A model generated the notes under the pieces. That model saw only the letters and a program-made list of their open reading frames with translations. It searched no databases and was not told where the DNA came from. A DNA stretch of 64,000 nt from Craspedostauros australis. Lineage: Eukaryota; Bacillariophyta; Bacillariophyceae; Mastogloiales; Achnanthaceae. Below are positions 47,361 to 59,817 of the stretch, in pieces. The stretch lies in NCBI GenBank assembly GCA_026770025.1, contig JAMXDE010000065.1:62001-126000 (forward strand), read 5' to 3'. Within the stretch, counting starts at the first letter, position 1, and each line of letters begins with the position of its first letter. Both the position numbers and the translations under genes were made by a program.

Positions 47361-49433
47361 CTACACCCAAACCACCTTCTCGTCGAGGTCATCCATGGAG
47401 ATGCCCAGGACACTGAGCAGGAGATCAGGGTTGACCTCGAAGTAGCTGTTGATGTTCTCCAATGCCACCGTCATCTGTTCCTGGACCTGCTGCTTTAGGT
47501 TGGTGGCGACGATGTCCGTCAACTTGCCGCCGAACTGAACAAACGCCAAGCCAGAGACGGGATGCGGAGGAAAGCGCAAAGGCAGACGAGAGGGAAGAAT
47601 CACAAGATGGCGCAATGTCGAGGGGAGGATGGATGTGTGAGGGGTGCAGGGTTCGTCAAGCGGTTCGTTTCGATCGCCATCAGCATGAACGCAAAGTGCA
47701 CTTTCACGATCAACTGGGTTCGCGTGGAGCATGACACCAAAGCTTGGTTGAGATACATCAATGACCGAAGGCAGGTTCTGGACCCCTTCTTCCTTTCATT
47801 CTCCACCCAGCACGCATGGCCACAAAGGATTCTTGCGATTTGCCGTGCTTCCCGTTCTTCATTCTAAACCGACACTGCAGGACATCGCATCGCATCTCGT
47901 CACATGGCACCACGGCGTTTCATCGACTTACATTCTCAACGACCTTGTTGAGCAACCAATCCGCACCCGTGTCTTTCAACTTGAACATGACCTTTTCCAG
48001 TCGGACATCCAATTCACGCAGCTGAAGTACCGGAACAGCAACCTGCGACCCGAACTTCACCACGTGCTCCTTGACGCACGCGATGCGTAGTTTCATGGAC
48101 ACATTCTGCACGATCAGACTGCCGCTGCCCTGGAACACAGGATCGAAGATGGTTCGTTTGGATTCGTGCTTTTGAATGCAGAATTTGAACTGGTCCAACC
48201 GCAACGAGAGGCTCTTCATCTCGAGGAAGCAAACTGTGGGATCGAAGCGAGGGTTGAAGCGTGTGTGCGAATGGGCCTGGGCTGGGCTGCCGCCATCTGG
48301 ATTTGGGATCTCCGTGGTGCTACCGAAGAAGGATGATCTCGACGCCTGTCGTTGCTGGTGCTTCTTGTGCTGCATCTCCAAGAGCTGGCGAGTGTCCGGG
48401 GCTGCCTTAGACAACACCGATTCGGTGGACAATGACGTCCGGTCGTTGCTCTCCTGGTCGAGCGCATTCTGCGCATCAGGATCGACGTCTACACTGTCGA
48501 CGCCGTCGTTGTCGTCATCGCCACTCTTTTCACGTTCCTGCTGCAGCTTGATCTGATACGAAACGTCCCGGATCGCGATTTCCAACAGTTCGTCATCGTC
48601 AATTTCCAAATTGCGCCAAAGTTCGATTGCGCAGTTCAGCACAGATGAGACTGGAAGGCCTCCCAAGACGGAGGCAATGTAACGATCGGTCGGAGGCTGT
48701 CCCACCCCACCGACACCTGACTTCCAGCATCCGAATTGCTGGGCCTGCTCCAGCATTTCGCGGATGTGGTCCAGCACTGAATTCTCAATGTGCCTTTTCT
48801 TGTATGGAGTTGAACGTGCTGCTTTGCTAGACGAAGTCGTCGATGACAAAGATGCTCTCGTTGTTGGCGTTGGTGACTTCGATGCTGTCGCAGTGCTGTC
48901 TGGACGGGTCTCCTTTGCATGTGACTGTCCATTTACATCCGGCGAAGATAGCGTTGCGGTTGGAGCGGAGCTTGATGTTGTTTTTGGCGACATTGGTGTA
49001 GCTGCAGCCTGGTATTGTCTCGACTCGTACGTCGTTGCGGATATGATGGATTCTGCATCGTCCTCATCAGCGAGCATGGGGAAGAAGATAGTGTCACCGC
49101 CCATGATCTGGCACGTGAGATTCTCACGTCGGATGTTAACGTCCGACAGCATCAGATCACCGCCATCCGCACCACGGCAAGTGATCACCCATCCTTCTCC
49201 CAAGTCTCGTTTCTCGATCGGGATGGACATTTTCGGCAGGTAGGCCTGCGAATGTAGCAGACGCAACAAGGATAAAGAGTTATGGAGTGCACACGAGACG
49301 CAATGTAATGTTGGTCAACCAGTTGCTTTCATATGAAACTCACGCGCGCATCAGGATCATAAATTTTGAACGGTCGTAACGTGTGTGGTCTCACGCATTG
49401 CCGCCATAGCACAGCATCATGAAACACAGTAGC

Positions 49434-49506
<73 letters not shown>

Positions 49507-52500
49507 CCATGCCAAACATGACATTGGACTTACCAGGAACCGCTCAATGGCAATTGCCGTTTTTTCTCGGATGAACTGATTGAGTCTATCAGCATCCTCC
49601 ACGGCGTCCGATGCCTCCTTGAGGAACATGTCCAGATCCACCTCGTCCATCAGGTTCAGGATATCATCCTCGATGCTGTGAAGAGCGTGTAAAGCAAGAG
49701 CGAGTTCACGTAGAGTAGACGAATGGTCAATCACAGTTAGATGGAGCTGCATAGAACATGATCACGCAACAACCGAAACAGGCGCATGAACACGCATACA
49801 TGCACACACACAACAAAAACGTACCTCGAATAATATGGCAGCACCGTCATCATGTCTTGGACATCCTTCGAGAAGGATTCCAGCGCCAAAATGAGCTTCA
49901 TGTCGATGTCATGAATGATGCGCTCCGCATCTTCCTCCAACAAAAAGTCCAGCCAGTCCTGCGTCATGTCACCGTCGGAAATTTTATGGAATTGGGCGAC
50001 GCACAAGGAGAACAGGTTGGCCAGCGGGAGCATGAAATCCTTGGCATTCGCTGGCAATCGAGATGCCGCCCATGACAGTTCGGCATCGGCAGCATCCAGC
50101 ACCGGGATCCACAATCGACCCGACACAGACAGATCCTTCAGCATGCGCAGATGTCGCAATGACTTGAAGTTGGAGGCGTGCATGGCAAGCATCCACGATG
50201 CGCCTTGCTCTTTGCGAAAGACCCGCACGAAGATGCGTTCCAAAAGGTCAAATAGGTCGTTGTTCAGCAACAGCTTGAGGATGGATCGTCTTGGAGTTGC
50301 CATCGATTGGATGAAGTTGGCGAATTGAACCAACTTTGCGTTGTTCCGAGCCGCGGCCGCTCCGCCGCCGTTCCTGCCGCCGCCACCGGCAAAGTGCTTG
50401 ATCAGGAACTGCGCCGTCTTCTTGACATGCTCCAGACTCTCATCGTCCAAGATCTTGGAGTCCACCAACGCAGTTTCGATCTGCTCCGCACAACGGAACC
50501 AGTCGCCCTGTTCGACGGCCAGCAGCAAGAAATCATCCTGGACGATAATGTCCACGAAACGCAGCGTGCGGATCTTGGCACGCCGCCCCTGCTTCTCGGC
50601 ACGTTGGCGAATCCCATCGGCGATCTTTTCCAACCGCTCCTTCAGCGGACCGAACGTGGTGACGACTTCATCCCATGCCCGGCGCCAGATCTTCAATGAT
50701 TTTTCGGACGTGTTCTTTTGCTGCACCTTGACGACCGTCTTGGCGAAGAGCAAGAATTCGTAGCAGATCGACATGCCCAGCTTGAATTCTGGATCATCCT
50801 TGCAGGAGGCCCGGGCGATGGAGACCGTTCGCATCAAAGCGCGAATCAAGACGAAGGTGCGATCGTACGAGGACAGCTTGGCCTTGTGGTCATACTCTGA
50901 ATGCTCCACCTCGATGCTTTCAACCTGCCCAATGTCGCCGTAATCACCCTGCTGCTGATTCACGAAGACGCCACCAAAGAAATCGTTCATGATCCAGAAT
51001 CCATTCTCATCCTTTTGATGATCCTCCAATAAGCCCGTGGATACGGAACTCGTGGACGCTGTGATGATGACATCGGAGACGTTGTTGTTGCTGATGTTGC
51101 TGCCGTTATTGTGACGATTCTTGCTCCTGGCAGCAGCAGCCTCGTGCATGTCGTTGCTGGTCTTGTCCAGATTCTCCAAAAAGTTGATGACGGACGCCAG
51201 GAAATGATTCATGCCTTCGTCGAATTCGTTGTCCTCCTCGATGGCCTTGAGGAAGCTGTCCCACACCAGCCCGGCGTACTTGGCGATGTTCTCCCAGTAC
51301 GTGACGGTGCGATTACCATCGTTCTTGTCGTCCTTCCTATGCGAGGCCTCGTTGACGGCAACATTGTAGGTATCTAGCTGAAGCTGGTACTGCGCCGCAC
51401 CGCGGATGAACTCAATGACGGGCATGAACTGCGCGCTGTCGCACCCGCGCACATCGCAGCGATTCAATTCCAGGACGTTGTCCTTGTGCCGACCTTCCTC
51501 CTTGATCTTGACGAAGAATCGGCCCGAACGAAAGTCGCGACCGCCATCGGTGTACGAAAGCACCTCGCCCTTGCCCAGCGCGGTTGTGACCTCGAATCCC
51601 ACGGCCGCCTCCATCGTAGCCGTGATGGCGTCGCGTTGCAGGTAGGCCAGTGCGGATCCTGGGCCACGCCGCTGCCACAGCGATCGCACGATGTGCACGT
51701 CATCTTCGACACGCCATCCCACCAGGACGCCCAACCCGAACATGGTCGCAACGCATGATCCGATGGGCAATTTGGAATGCTTGGGCACGAATCGGGCATC
51801 CCAATCATCCATGACACGGTACGTGAGCTCCGCGAATTCGCCATTGCGCAAATAGGATCGATCCAATTTGACCGTGACGGCGAGGCAATTCGTGCGGCGT
51901 CGCCTGATGCGCGATGTTGATTTGGCGCCGCTGCCGATGTAGATGCGCTTGCTCATGACGACCGTCGCCATTTGGAATTGCGATTCCCTCACGTTGCGAT
52001 TCGATCGGCATCCCGGTTGAATGGGGAAAAGCGGCACGGCGACCTTGACACCGGGCAGAAGCAACGGCCGCGGCGGGCTGTTGGGCGTGACACCGTCGTC
52101 TGGTTCCTTGTAACACACGACTTCGATGGATTCTGTCTTCTTTTCGTCGTCGTCCAGCTCCTGTTCTTCGTGCGACACGCTGACCGCCAACTGCAAGTAG
52201 TCGCCGTTGTCGGCTTTGGCCGTCCCACTGATGATGACCTCCTGTCCGTCCAGCTCCACCTCCGTCTCGTCTTCCTCCTCGCGCGGTCGCATGGAGAGGA
52301 TACCGGACGGCGCCTTGAACTGCTTGGAAACCTTCTTCCATCGCTTGCGCGCCATGACACGCGACGGCGATTCATTGGCCGTGATGGAACCGTGATGATC
52401 CTGGACCTCGACGTGCAGGAAGGATGATTTCTTTCGATCTTGGTGATCTGGCGTGCCCACCGCTTTTGCAGCCGCCGAAGCCGACGTCCACATGTTGTGC

Positions 52501-54551
52501 ACAGGTCTGGGCACGACGTCAATGGACAAGGCCGGTTTGGACGTCGCTGTGAGGGTGTCGGCGCTGCTCGCGAGGGCATCCCGGCTGATGCTGTCGTCGA
52601 GCTTGTCGCCCGCGCTGTGCGCATCCTCAATGGAACTTTCGTCACCATCGTACAACGGTGGCGCATCAATCCCAGGGCTTTCTGCCGATTTCCGATGCTT
52701 GCGTGCCGTAAGCTGATTGTTGACGGATTGCTTGATGTTGAGGATGCGCTCGGCTGTGTCCTGCGAGGCCAAGGTGCGTTGGACATGTGCCGAACCCAGA
52801 ATCTTCATTCCAATCTCGGCACCGACATCCATCCAATTCAAATCGACGTCGGAATTGTTGGAGAGCAGGGTTGTGCTGGGCCCAATCGTGAGCGAGGCGG
52901 AGTCCGACATGACGTCGGTATCGGTATCCGTGTCCGTATCACCACTGTCACGATCACCATCATCGTCATCATCATCCACAGATAGGATTGGATCCAAACG
53001 CGCCAAGCTTTGCGTGGCCGGAGACTGCTGCTGCCGCGATTTCTGCTGCGGCGATTCATGAATGAGCTCAATGGCTCCGCAGGACTGTGAGCGATCCTTG
53101 TCTGGTTGTTGTTCCACAATGACAGACTGCAAGTGCGGCTCGTTGCGCTGAAGCTTGCGACGTTGCTTGCGATGCGTGGAGTCGTGCACCATGACGGCAC
53201 AAAAGGTGATGGCGCACAGATGCTGCGCCGTTTGCGAACTCCATCGATCGTCGCGTGAGACCGTGGGCGGGGGCATGCGCGAGACCGTGGCCTGTGCATT
53301 GAAGGTGCGCTGGTACCGCACTTCGGCCGTGGGTCGTTTGTCAAAGACGAAGCCTTGGGCGTCCCATTCTCGGCCCTGGTAGATACGTCCTGCGAGGAGG
53401 ATGTCATCGAACCATTGGAAGTGATGTATGGCGGCATTTAGGAATCGGGTGTAGAATGGTTGGGGAGCGTCGGGTTGGATGTGCCTTGAGAAAAGAAAGT
53501 CCTCCAGTTCTTGGACGTCGACCAGGCAACGCAGAATGATCATGGAGAGGACGGTGGTGATATGGAATGTGGATGCGGCGATCATACAGGTTTGTATCGT
53601 CAAAGTGATACCGCCCAGTATGATGAGAATGATGAAGATGAGGAAGCTCTTTTGTAACTTTTGCATTTGCTTCCTTGACATTTTCCACGGCAGTGTTGTT
53701 GCTTTTGGTGATATTGACATTGATATTGATGATGACTGTTGTTGTGGTGGTGGTTGCTGCGTTGATATTGGTGGTGTGGATGGTGACACCTGTTGCGAGG
53801 TGAGGACATGACGCACGTATTGCAAGTGTCGCCTCCAATCCAATCGGATGATACCATAACGCAAGCACTGCATCATGTTTTGCAGCAACTGCAAGTTCTT
53901 GGAACTGAAGAGAGGTCCGATGGCGGGCACAGTGGAGTCGTCGTGGATGTGCTGTTGGATGTGCTGTTGCATGGAGGCAGGATCACGATCACCACTGGGA
54001 TCTGCACTGCGAGATGACGATTGATACCGGAATTGCGGCGACGCATTGAGGACATCCGCAAGATGAATGCCGAGATGATCGCGCTGGTCCTTCTTGGCCT
54101 CGTCCTGAATGTGAAGGAAGTGATCGCCGTTGTTCATGACCTCATCGATGAGCTTCTTCCAGGATGTGGAGACGGGCTTCTTCTTGCGCGTCATGGTGGA
54201 CTTGCGCAGCAGCGGCGACCGCGGGATCGGCGACTCAAGCCTGAGCAACCTTCTGTTGGCAGCGCTGCTCGTGGGCGTCGACAAGACGGCATTGCTGTTC
54301 ATCGGTTTCGGACTCTTCTGTTGCAGCTGCTGCAGCTGTTGTTGCTGGTGGTGCCGCAGCTGCTGATGCTGGCGTCTGGACGGCGACTGAGACATCCTGA
54401 GGGATGGACCGAGCGACGGTCGCTGCAGAACTGGCTGCGAGACTGGAGAGTACAGACTGTCGGCACTGTGCGATCGTGGACTCGAGCGCTGACTCGAATG
54501 CCGGCGCAATGGAGACTCTGTTCCCAGCGTTCTCTTGCTCGTCGAGATCAT
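47361..54551 (-). CDS. Very large conserved membrane protein with lipid-binding-like C-terminus (four exons)
   Basis: Exons 54551-49825, 49675-49534, 49245-47932 and 47534-47361 join in phase (4,727 + 142 + 1,314 + 174 nt) into 2,118 residues. Introns are 149, 288 and 397 nt with GT-AG ends. The N-terminal 300 residues are Gln/Ser-rich. Two adjacent hydrophobic segments near residues 310-355 (FLIFIILIILGGITLTIQTC, then HITTVLSMIILRCLV) make a membrane hairpin. A long charged, partly disordered middle follows, then a helical region (about 1,250-1,600). The end, LLNKVVENFGGKLTDIVATN with NLKQQVQEQMTVALENINSY and LLSVLGISMDDL, resembles the C-terminus of fungal HAM1/BPI-like (TULIP) lipid-binding proteins. 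That assignment is tentative. A role at membrane contacts or lipid transfer is inference only. Confidence 0.75.
49434..49505. repeat. (AATC)n microsatellite in intron 2 of the large gene
   Basis: About 18 perfect tetranucleotide units beside the donor of exon 2; inside intron 49,533-49,246. Confidence 0.95.
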
Positions 54552-55094
54552 CTTGCTTTCGCGAGTGCGTCTGTTTGGTTGTATGGTTGTTTGATTGTGT
54601 AGTTATGTGGTGGTGATGCAGGTGATGAAACAACAGACCACTGTGGAGGAGCGTGGAATCGTCTACCACCAATACATGCGATTATAGTCGCCTATCGCAA
54701 TGCACCGCGTTTCCTTGGAGATTCGTTTCTCGATCGTTGCTATGCGCTGCACTCTGCAGTACTGCCACAAGTGATCGTCGAGAACAGGGTTGAGCTGTCT
54801 TGTGTTGTGTTGAGAGCAGCAACTGCCAATGTGGACAACACCGTTGATACTCGGCTCCTCCCTCCGAATGAACAGATCACACAGTAGTACCCTGCGCGAC
54901 CGTTTCGTTGGTTGAATGGTGTTGCCCGAACACCCACGATCACCAAACACGCCACGCGTACTCGCACCACAGAACGCAAACAAGAAAAGCAACACCGCGA
55001 AAAAGCGAGGCAGTTGTCATTCGTTCACCACAAAACCCAAGTCACGCGTCGTGGCGACCGTTGGCTTTTCTTACAGAAGTCTACAAATTCTAAT
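54552..55094. other. Intergenic, presumed promoter of the large gene
   Basis: Between the start of the large gene and the stop of the RING gene, both on the minus strand. No ORF worth calling; no TATA box seen. Confidence 0.45.
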
Positions 55095-56242
55095 CTAGAC
55101 AAACTTGCGTCGGCAACACGGACACGGTGCTTCTTTGCCATGCTCCTCGTCCCGATGATCCAAATGATGCAGCACCAAGTAATCCGTGATGCAATCTTCA
55201 TGAAAGCCGTGCGTGCACTGTTGCGATGACACGATCAGCACGTCTTCTGCGGCGTACGTGTCCAAGCAGATGGCGCAGATGCCGTCGTACGTTGTGGTTT
55301 CGTTGTTCCTCGTGATCTCGATGTATTGCGAGGATACTGGGACCGACATGGCCGATAGCTTTTGCGGTTGCAGTTCGATGTCGCCGTCGTCAGCATTTGC
55401 GTCATCGGGAAGTTGCTTGGGTTTGGCCTGTTCTTCCATGGTGTCGTCCTCATCTTGGATGATGTTGCTTTCCGAGAGTTTCTATTAATAGAGTATGTGA
55501 GAGGAGGAGAATATTGTGATGGTCGCGCGATCCACACAAAAAGACATCAGGAATGGAGTGGGATGAAGTGGATGAATGAGGAAGCGATGGTTCTTCTGCG
55601 GGAGCACGAGTATGTTGCGTTCTTTCACATTGTCGTGCATACCCGCACTGCCATGTGATCTGCTTTCACCACAGACACCATCACCAAGCTTCCTTCGTTC
55701 CTTCTCAACAAATCACGCCACGAGACCGTAATTGAACCATACCACACATCCTTCGCTGCCAATCGATCAAAGCACTAACAGCAGCAACAATGAGCAACAG
55801 GCAGACTGCATGAGTACGGAGATAGAGTACTTACGATACGCATCGCGTGCTCTTCGTACAGCTCCTCCAACTTCTTGCGGTATTCTTCGGCTTCCTTCTG
55901 CTGATCGCGCGGCGGAGCCGCCAGCCGCGATGACGATATCAGAGAGAATCGCGACAGATTCGATCGACGTTGCAGTTCGCGCTGCCGCAGCCGCTGCAGA
56001 TGGTGCTGTTCCGGTGTGCTGTGCGGGATGCTGGACGGGATGTACCGATCGCGGCAGAACCAGTACCGCAGCTGGTTCATGAACAGCACGTAAAGCAGGA
56101 ACACAAGGAAGGCGATGCCCGCCACGAGGCCGGCGATCTGACCGGCGTCGAAATTGTCATCGCTGTCGTTGGCGCTGTCATCGCTGTTCATGTCGCTGAG
56201 GGCGTCGCTCAGTTGGAGGCAGCGAAGGAATTGGTGCGTCAT
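55095..56242 (-). CDS. Membrane-anchored RING-H2 E3 ubiquitin ligase-like protein
   Basis: Two exons, 56242-55835 and 55481-55095, joined in phase 0 over a 353-nt intron, give 264 residues. A short acidic N-terminus leads to one transmembrane helix near residues 37-60 (IAGLVAGIAFLVFLLYVLFM). A basic, Gln-rich juxtamembrane coiled coil follows (DQQKEAEEYRKKLEELYEEH). The C-terminus is a RING with Cys-x2-Cys (CAICLDTY), then CTHGFHEDC and a final CPCCRRKF: the C3H2C3 (RING-H2) pattern, with an insert before the last CPxC pair. It should recruit an E2 enzyme and ubiquitinate targets at a membrane. The upstream in-frame sequence starts at GTG, so ATG 56242 was chosen. Confidence 0.85.
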
Positions 56243-57060
56243 GCGGGTTTCCACCGTCTTGATGGATATCGTTGTTGTTGTTGGCGCTATTGACGCTATT
56301 GGCACTGTTTGTTCTTGTTCTGTTTGGATACGATGCAGACGTCAAGGATGCTGATGTATAATAGTATAATAGAGAAGTATACAATGGAACAGAGGATCTG
56401 GCCTCTCTTGGATGCGACAGGCAATTCGAGAGTCGCAACAATGTGATTTCTGCGAACTGTTGTGATGTAACCCTTCTTTCGTGTGTTCGCTGTGTTCGAA
56501 TTGCTTCCTTCTTCAGTTTTGTGAACAAACCAGCGATCACCTCTGCAAGCAATCGATCACCTCGAAATCTTGCGGGACTGAACAGAACTTCCCAAGCAAC
56601 AACGATCACGTGGGAAATCCACGATCAAGATTGCACACCTGCGAACGGGTCACTTGTTGTCCTTCGTTGAGCACGACCACAACAGAAGTACGTAATAGAA
56701 GAATCGAATGTCATGTGAACCACCTCCACGACCGACACCGACATTGGCATCGACATCAGTTCGCGTGGATCTCTCTCTCTCTCTTTTCGGTACGAGTATT
56801 GCATGCTGTTGATTGCGCGAGTGTGATGATTGCACCAGACTCTGGCAAGGTCAGAAGCTCTGCGGAGGCAAGCCATTTGGTGGGTTGCCGTACCGTTGTT
56901 TCATTGCTTTGTATCGTGTCACGTTGTGCAAGCACAGACTCAGCGCATCGCCGTCCAGCATCTCCGCTGCACAGTGTTGTATAATATTATGCAATCAATT
57001 TGTAGGTAGAGGAGAGGAATTCAACTCCACCAAATCAGATTTAAAGTATTCCAACTCTTC
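56243..57060. other. Intergenic region, no supported gene
   Basis: Holds the promoter of the RING gene and the 3' flank of the ZIP gene. ORFs here lack ATG starts or similarity. Confidence 0.45.
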
Positions 57061-58980
57061 CTACATCTCCAATGTCATCGTATACTGCGTGATTGCGAAT
57101 ATGCTGACGATCCCCATCATGAGCGCCGAGAACTTGGCCCACTTGTGCTCGGAATCCTCCCACTCTTCCGGAATGACCTCTGTGGCGCCAACGTAGACGA
57201 AGGTTCCAGCCACGATCGCCACCATGATGGAATCCACAATGGGCGCTGCAAATTCGTTGACTGCCATGCCGAGCGCCACACCGATGGGTCCCATGGCACT
57301 GAAGATGGAGAGGAAGCGGATGATCTGCGGTTTCGGCATGCCGGATTTGAGGAAGGCGACCAACAGGGCGATGGACTCGGCAGGCTGTGTTGATTGTGGT
57401 ATTGGCATAGAAGAACAGTAGTCGAACGGTTGTCGACAGCAATGCCGGCAGTGTCGTTGCAGGTTCAGGCGTTCGTGTAAGTGAGATTGGTTGATATTCC
57501 GAACAAATGAGAGGCATGTGTGAGAAGGCAGGAACGAATCAGCAAATGGCACCGATGGAGATCCAGTATTGCAAGCAGGCGATCGTCGCCTCCCACGACC
57601 AAAGAAACCATCCAGGTAATTTCATTCATGCAATTTCAGCCAAGCATTTCTGTACTCGTAGTATGCCCAATCCCAAGCACACCCCCGTTGTCATCCACTC
57701 AGCACACTCACCTGATGCAACGCAATGGATAACGTCAAGATGGCAGAATCTCCAAAGGTATCCGCCAAACCCAAGGCCACCATTTCCAGCACGGAATGCA
57801 CGGCCAACGCGCCCAGCAAGATTACCGCGCTGCGACCACTCGTGACCACGGCGTCTTCCTCGCTGGCCTCTTTGTTCTTCTTGTGATCTTGCGCATGCTC
57901 CATCTCGTGCAAGATATCGTGCGCATCGAAGGCGACCTTCTCAAAGAAGAAGATGAGGAGATACCCGCCCAACACGAGCATGTAGGGCATGACCTCGGTG
58001 AAGGAGGCGGGCAGGTTGGTGAAGGCGGACGCTGCCTCGTGCTGAAAGCCATGGACGCATTCCGGGATGAGATGGCCGAACGCCAAACTGAGAAAGACGC
58101 CACCCGAGAAGGCGTTGGCCATGCTGAGTGCGAATTTGTTTTCGGAGATCTTCTTGCTGCGCAGCGGCAGCAACCAGCACAGGACGTTGATGGTGGTGAG
58201 GATGGCCTGGAATATGACCTTCCACCCATTGAGCGGGATACCGTACGGCATGGCCTTAGTGGCGGCCGCGGTCGCGGCATCCGTCGCCACGGAGGCAGCT
58301 GCAGCATGGGAATGACCTCCGCGCAGTTCCATCCACGAACCAAGGACCTCTCTCTTTGCAGTTTGGTACTGATCGTTCACTTTTTGATTTGCATCATCAT
58401 TGGCATCCTGCGTCCCTATCTGAAGCTGCGCATGCGCCTGGCACATTCTGTAGACACTCTGGACGGTCTTCTGATCTCCATGCAGGCATGGATAGCAGTT
58501 GGTGCAGCAGTCCTCCGGATCATGGACAACGCGAGACGAGTGCAGGTGCGACATTGACGTGGACTTGCCACGTCCGGACGAACCGAAGGCCTTGCCGACG
58601 GCGTCCGGCAGAGAACGGATGGAAGACAGAACACGTTTCTGCTTGCGGGGGCCGCTGCTGTGCGACCCGCACGTGCCATCTCCCTTGAAAGCGGAGCACT
58701 GCGACGATGCGGCTGGAGCAGCCTCCACGAAGATGGAAGACGAAGCCGAGCAAGCAAAGATGCCCTCCTTCTTATCGCCTTTCGCAGTCCGTGGTTTTCC
58801 AGTGGTGAATTCCGCATGAAAACCGCCGCCGCCATGCTGCCTGTGGAAGTGCTTCCACACTTCAGCGGCCTTGCAGAAGGCGACACGCTGCGCAATCAGC
58901 ACCAAGCACAGCGTCATCATCCCTTTTGCGTGCAGAGCGGAGACGCGGGCACGGCCACAGTGGCCGCTGTACTGAATCAT
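57061..58980 (-). CDS. ZIP-family (SLC39) zinc/divalent-metal transporter
   Basis: Two exons, 58980-57712 and 57384-57061, split in phase 0 inside the signature of helix V, encode 530 residues. The start at 58980 was taken; a second Met pair at 58920/58917 would give a cleaner signal peptide (MMTLCLVLIAQRVAFCKA). A soluble N-terminal domain of about 250 residues has Cys clusters (DPEDCCTNCYPCLHGD) and may bind metal. Eight hydrophobic helices follow. Helix IV has VHSVLEMVALGLADT and helix V HQPAESIALL, giving the His/Glu metal site of ZIP proteins. The loop between helices III and IV is His-rich (HDILHEMEHAQDHKK). It should carry zinc or iron into the cytosol from outside or from a compartment. 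Confidence 0.9.
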
Positions 58981-59817
58981 CGTCTCAATCTGTCGACTCA
59001 ATCTGTCTGCTGACCCTTTCTGCTCGTTGGGCGGTGCTAAAGCCCCTCGTTCTATTGTGTCTCTTTCTGTCTCGAACCACCTCGGCGTGGATTCCCTCTT
59101 GCCTTTTGGCTTCAATGAGCAGCAGACCTCGATGATGCCGGTGCGAGTTGTGACGAAGTCTCCGCGTATTGATAATGAGGCACCCTCGCTTCCTCTGTTT
59201 GTGTTGAAACCTCCCAATTCGGCCCATGCCCAAGTCCGCCAACAGACCACACGAAAGAAACAGAACGTGGAAGATCGTGAGATTTTCGCTGATTGATTGG
59301 TCTTGTTGTTGATGTCCACAAATTTCACGTGGCGATCTTGTTCTTTCCCTCTGTGTTGCCAACGCGTGATGGACGACGTTGCCAAACGTACACGAGCCAA
59401 GCACTTACTTAGATGTTATTAAGGGCCTAACATACCTCGTGCAACATCGCCGAAGCGAAATGACGTCATGTCGACACGATCGAACCACTCGACCAAATAC
59501 AGCTTCTCTCCTCATCTGCGTACGTTGACTTTCTACCACAAAAGGTGTCAAGGCTCAAAAAGATACCAAACCACCACCAACTGCAACACGCTGTGCACTC
59601 GTGGAACTGCGCAGGGCACGCGCCGGCGAACCTCGTTCCGCAACTCGTTTTGTCTCTCACCTCGACCGCCATTCCACTTCTCTGTTTGTCGCTGTCGTCA
59701 TCTCATTCCAATCCACTTCGTTGCTTGTTGCATTTCATTTCATTGATTACAACAGCCACAATTCACACCTTGAACCAAGTATTCTATCAGAATATCCAAC
59801 ACAACCTCAATAGCAAG
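58981..59817. other. Divergent promoter region
   Basis: Lies between the start of the ZIP gene (minus) and of the coiled-coil gene (plus). It probably serves both. The long open frame on the minus strand to 59,400 lacks an ATG, and the plus frame from 59,545 is upstream of the better signal-peptide start. Confidence 0.5.

Noticed and set aside
49434-49505. Candidate CRISPR-like array
   Set aside because: It is a plain (AATC)n microsatellite without spacers, in an intron of a eukaryotic gene.
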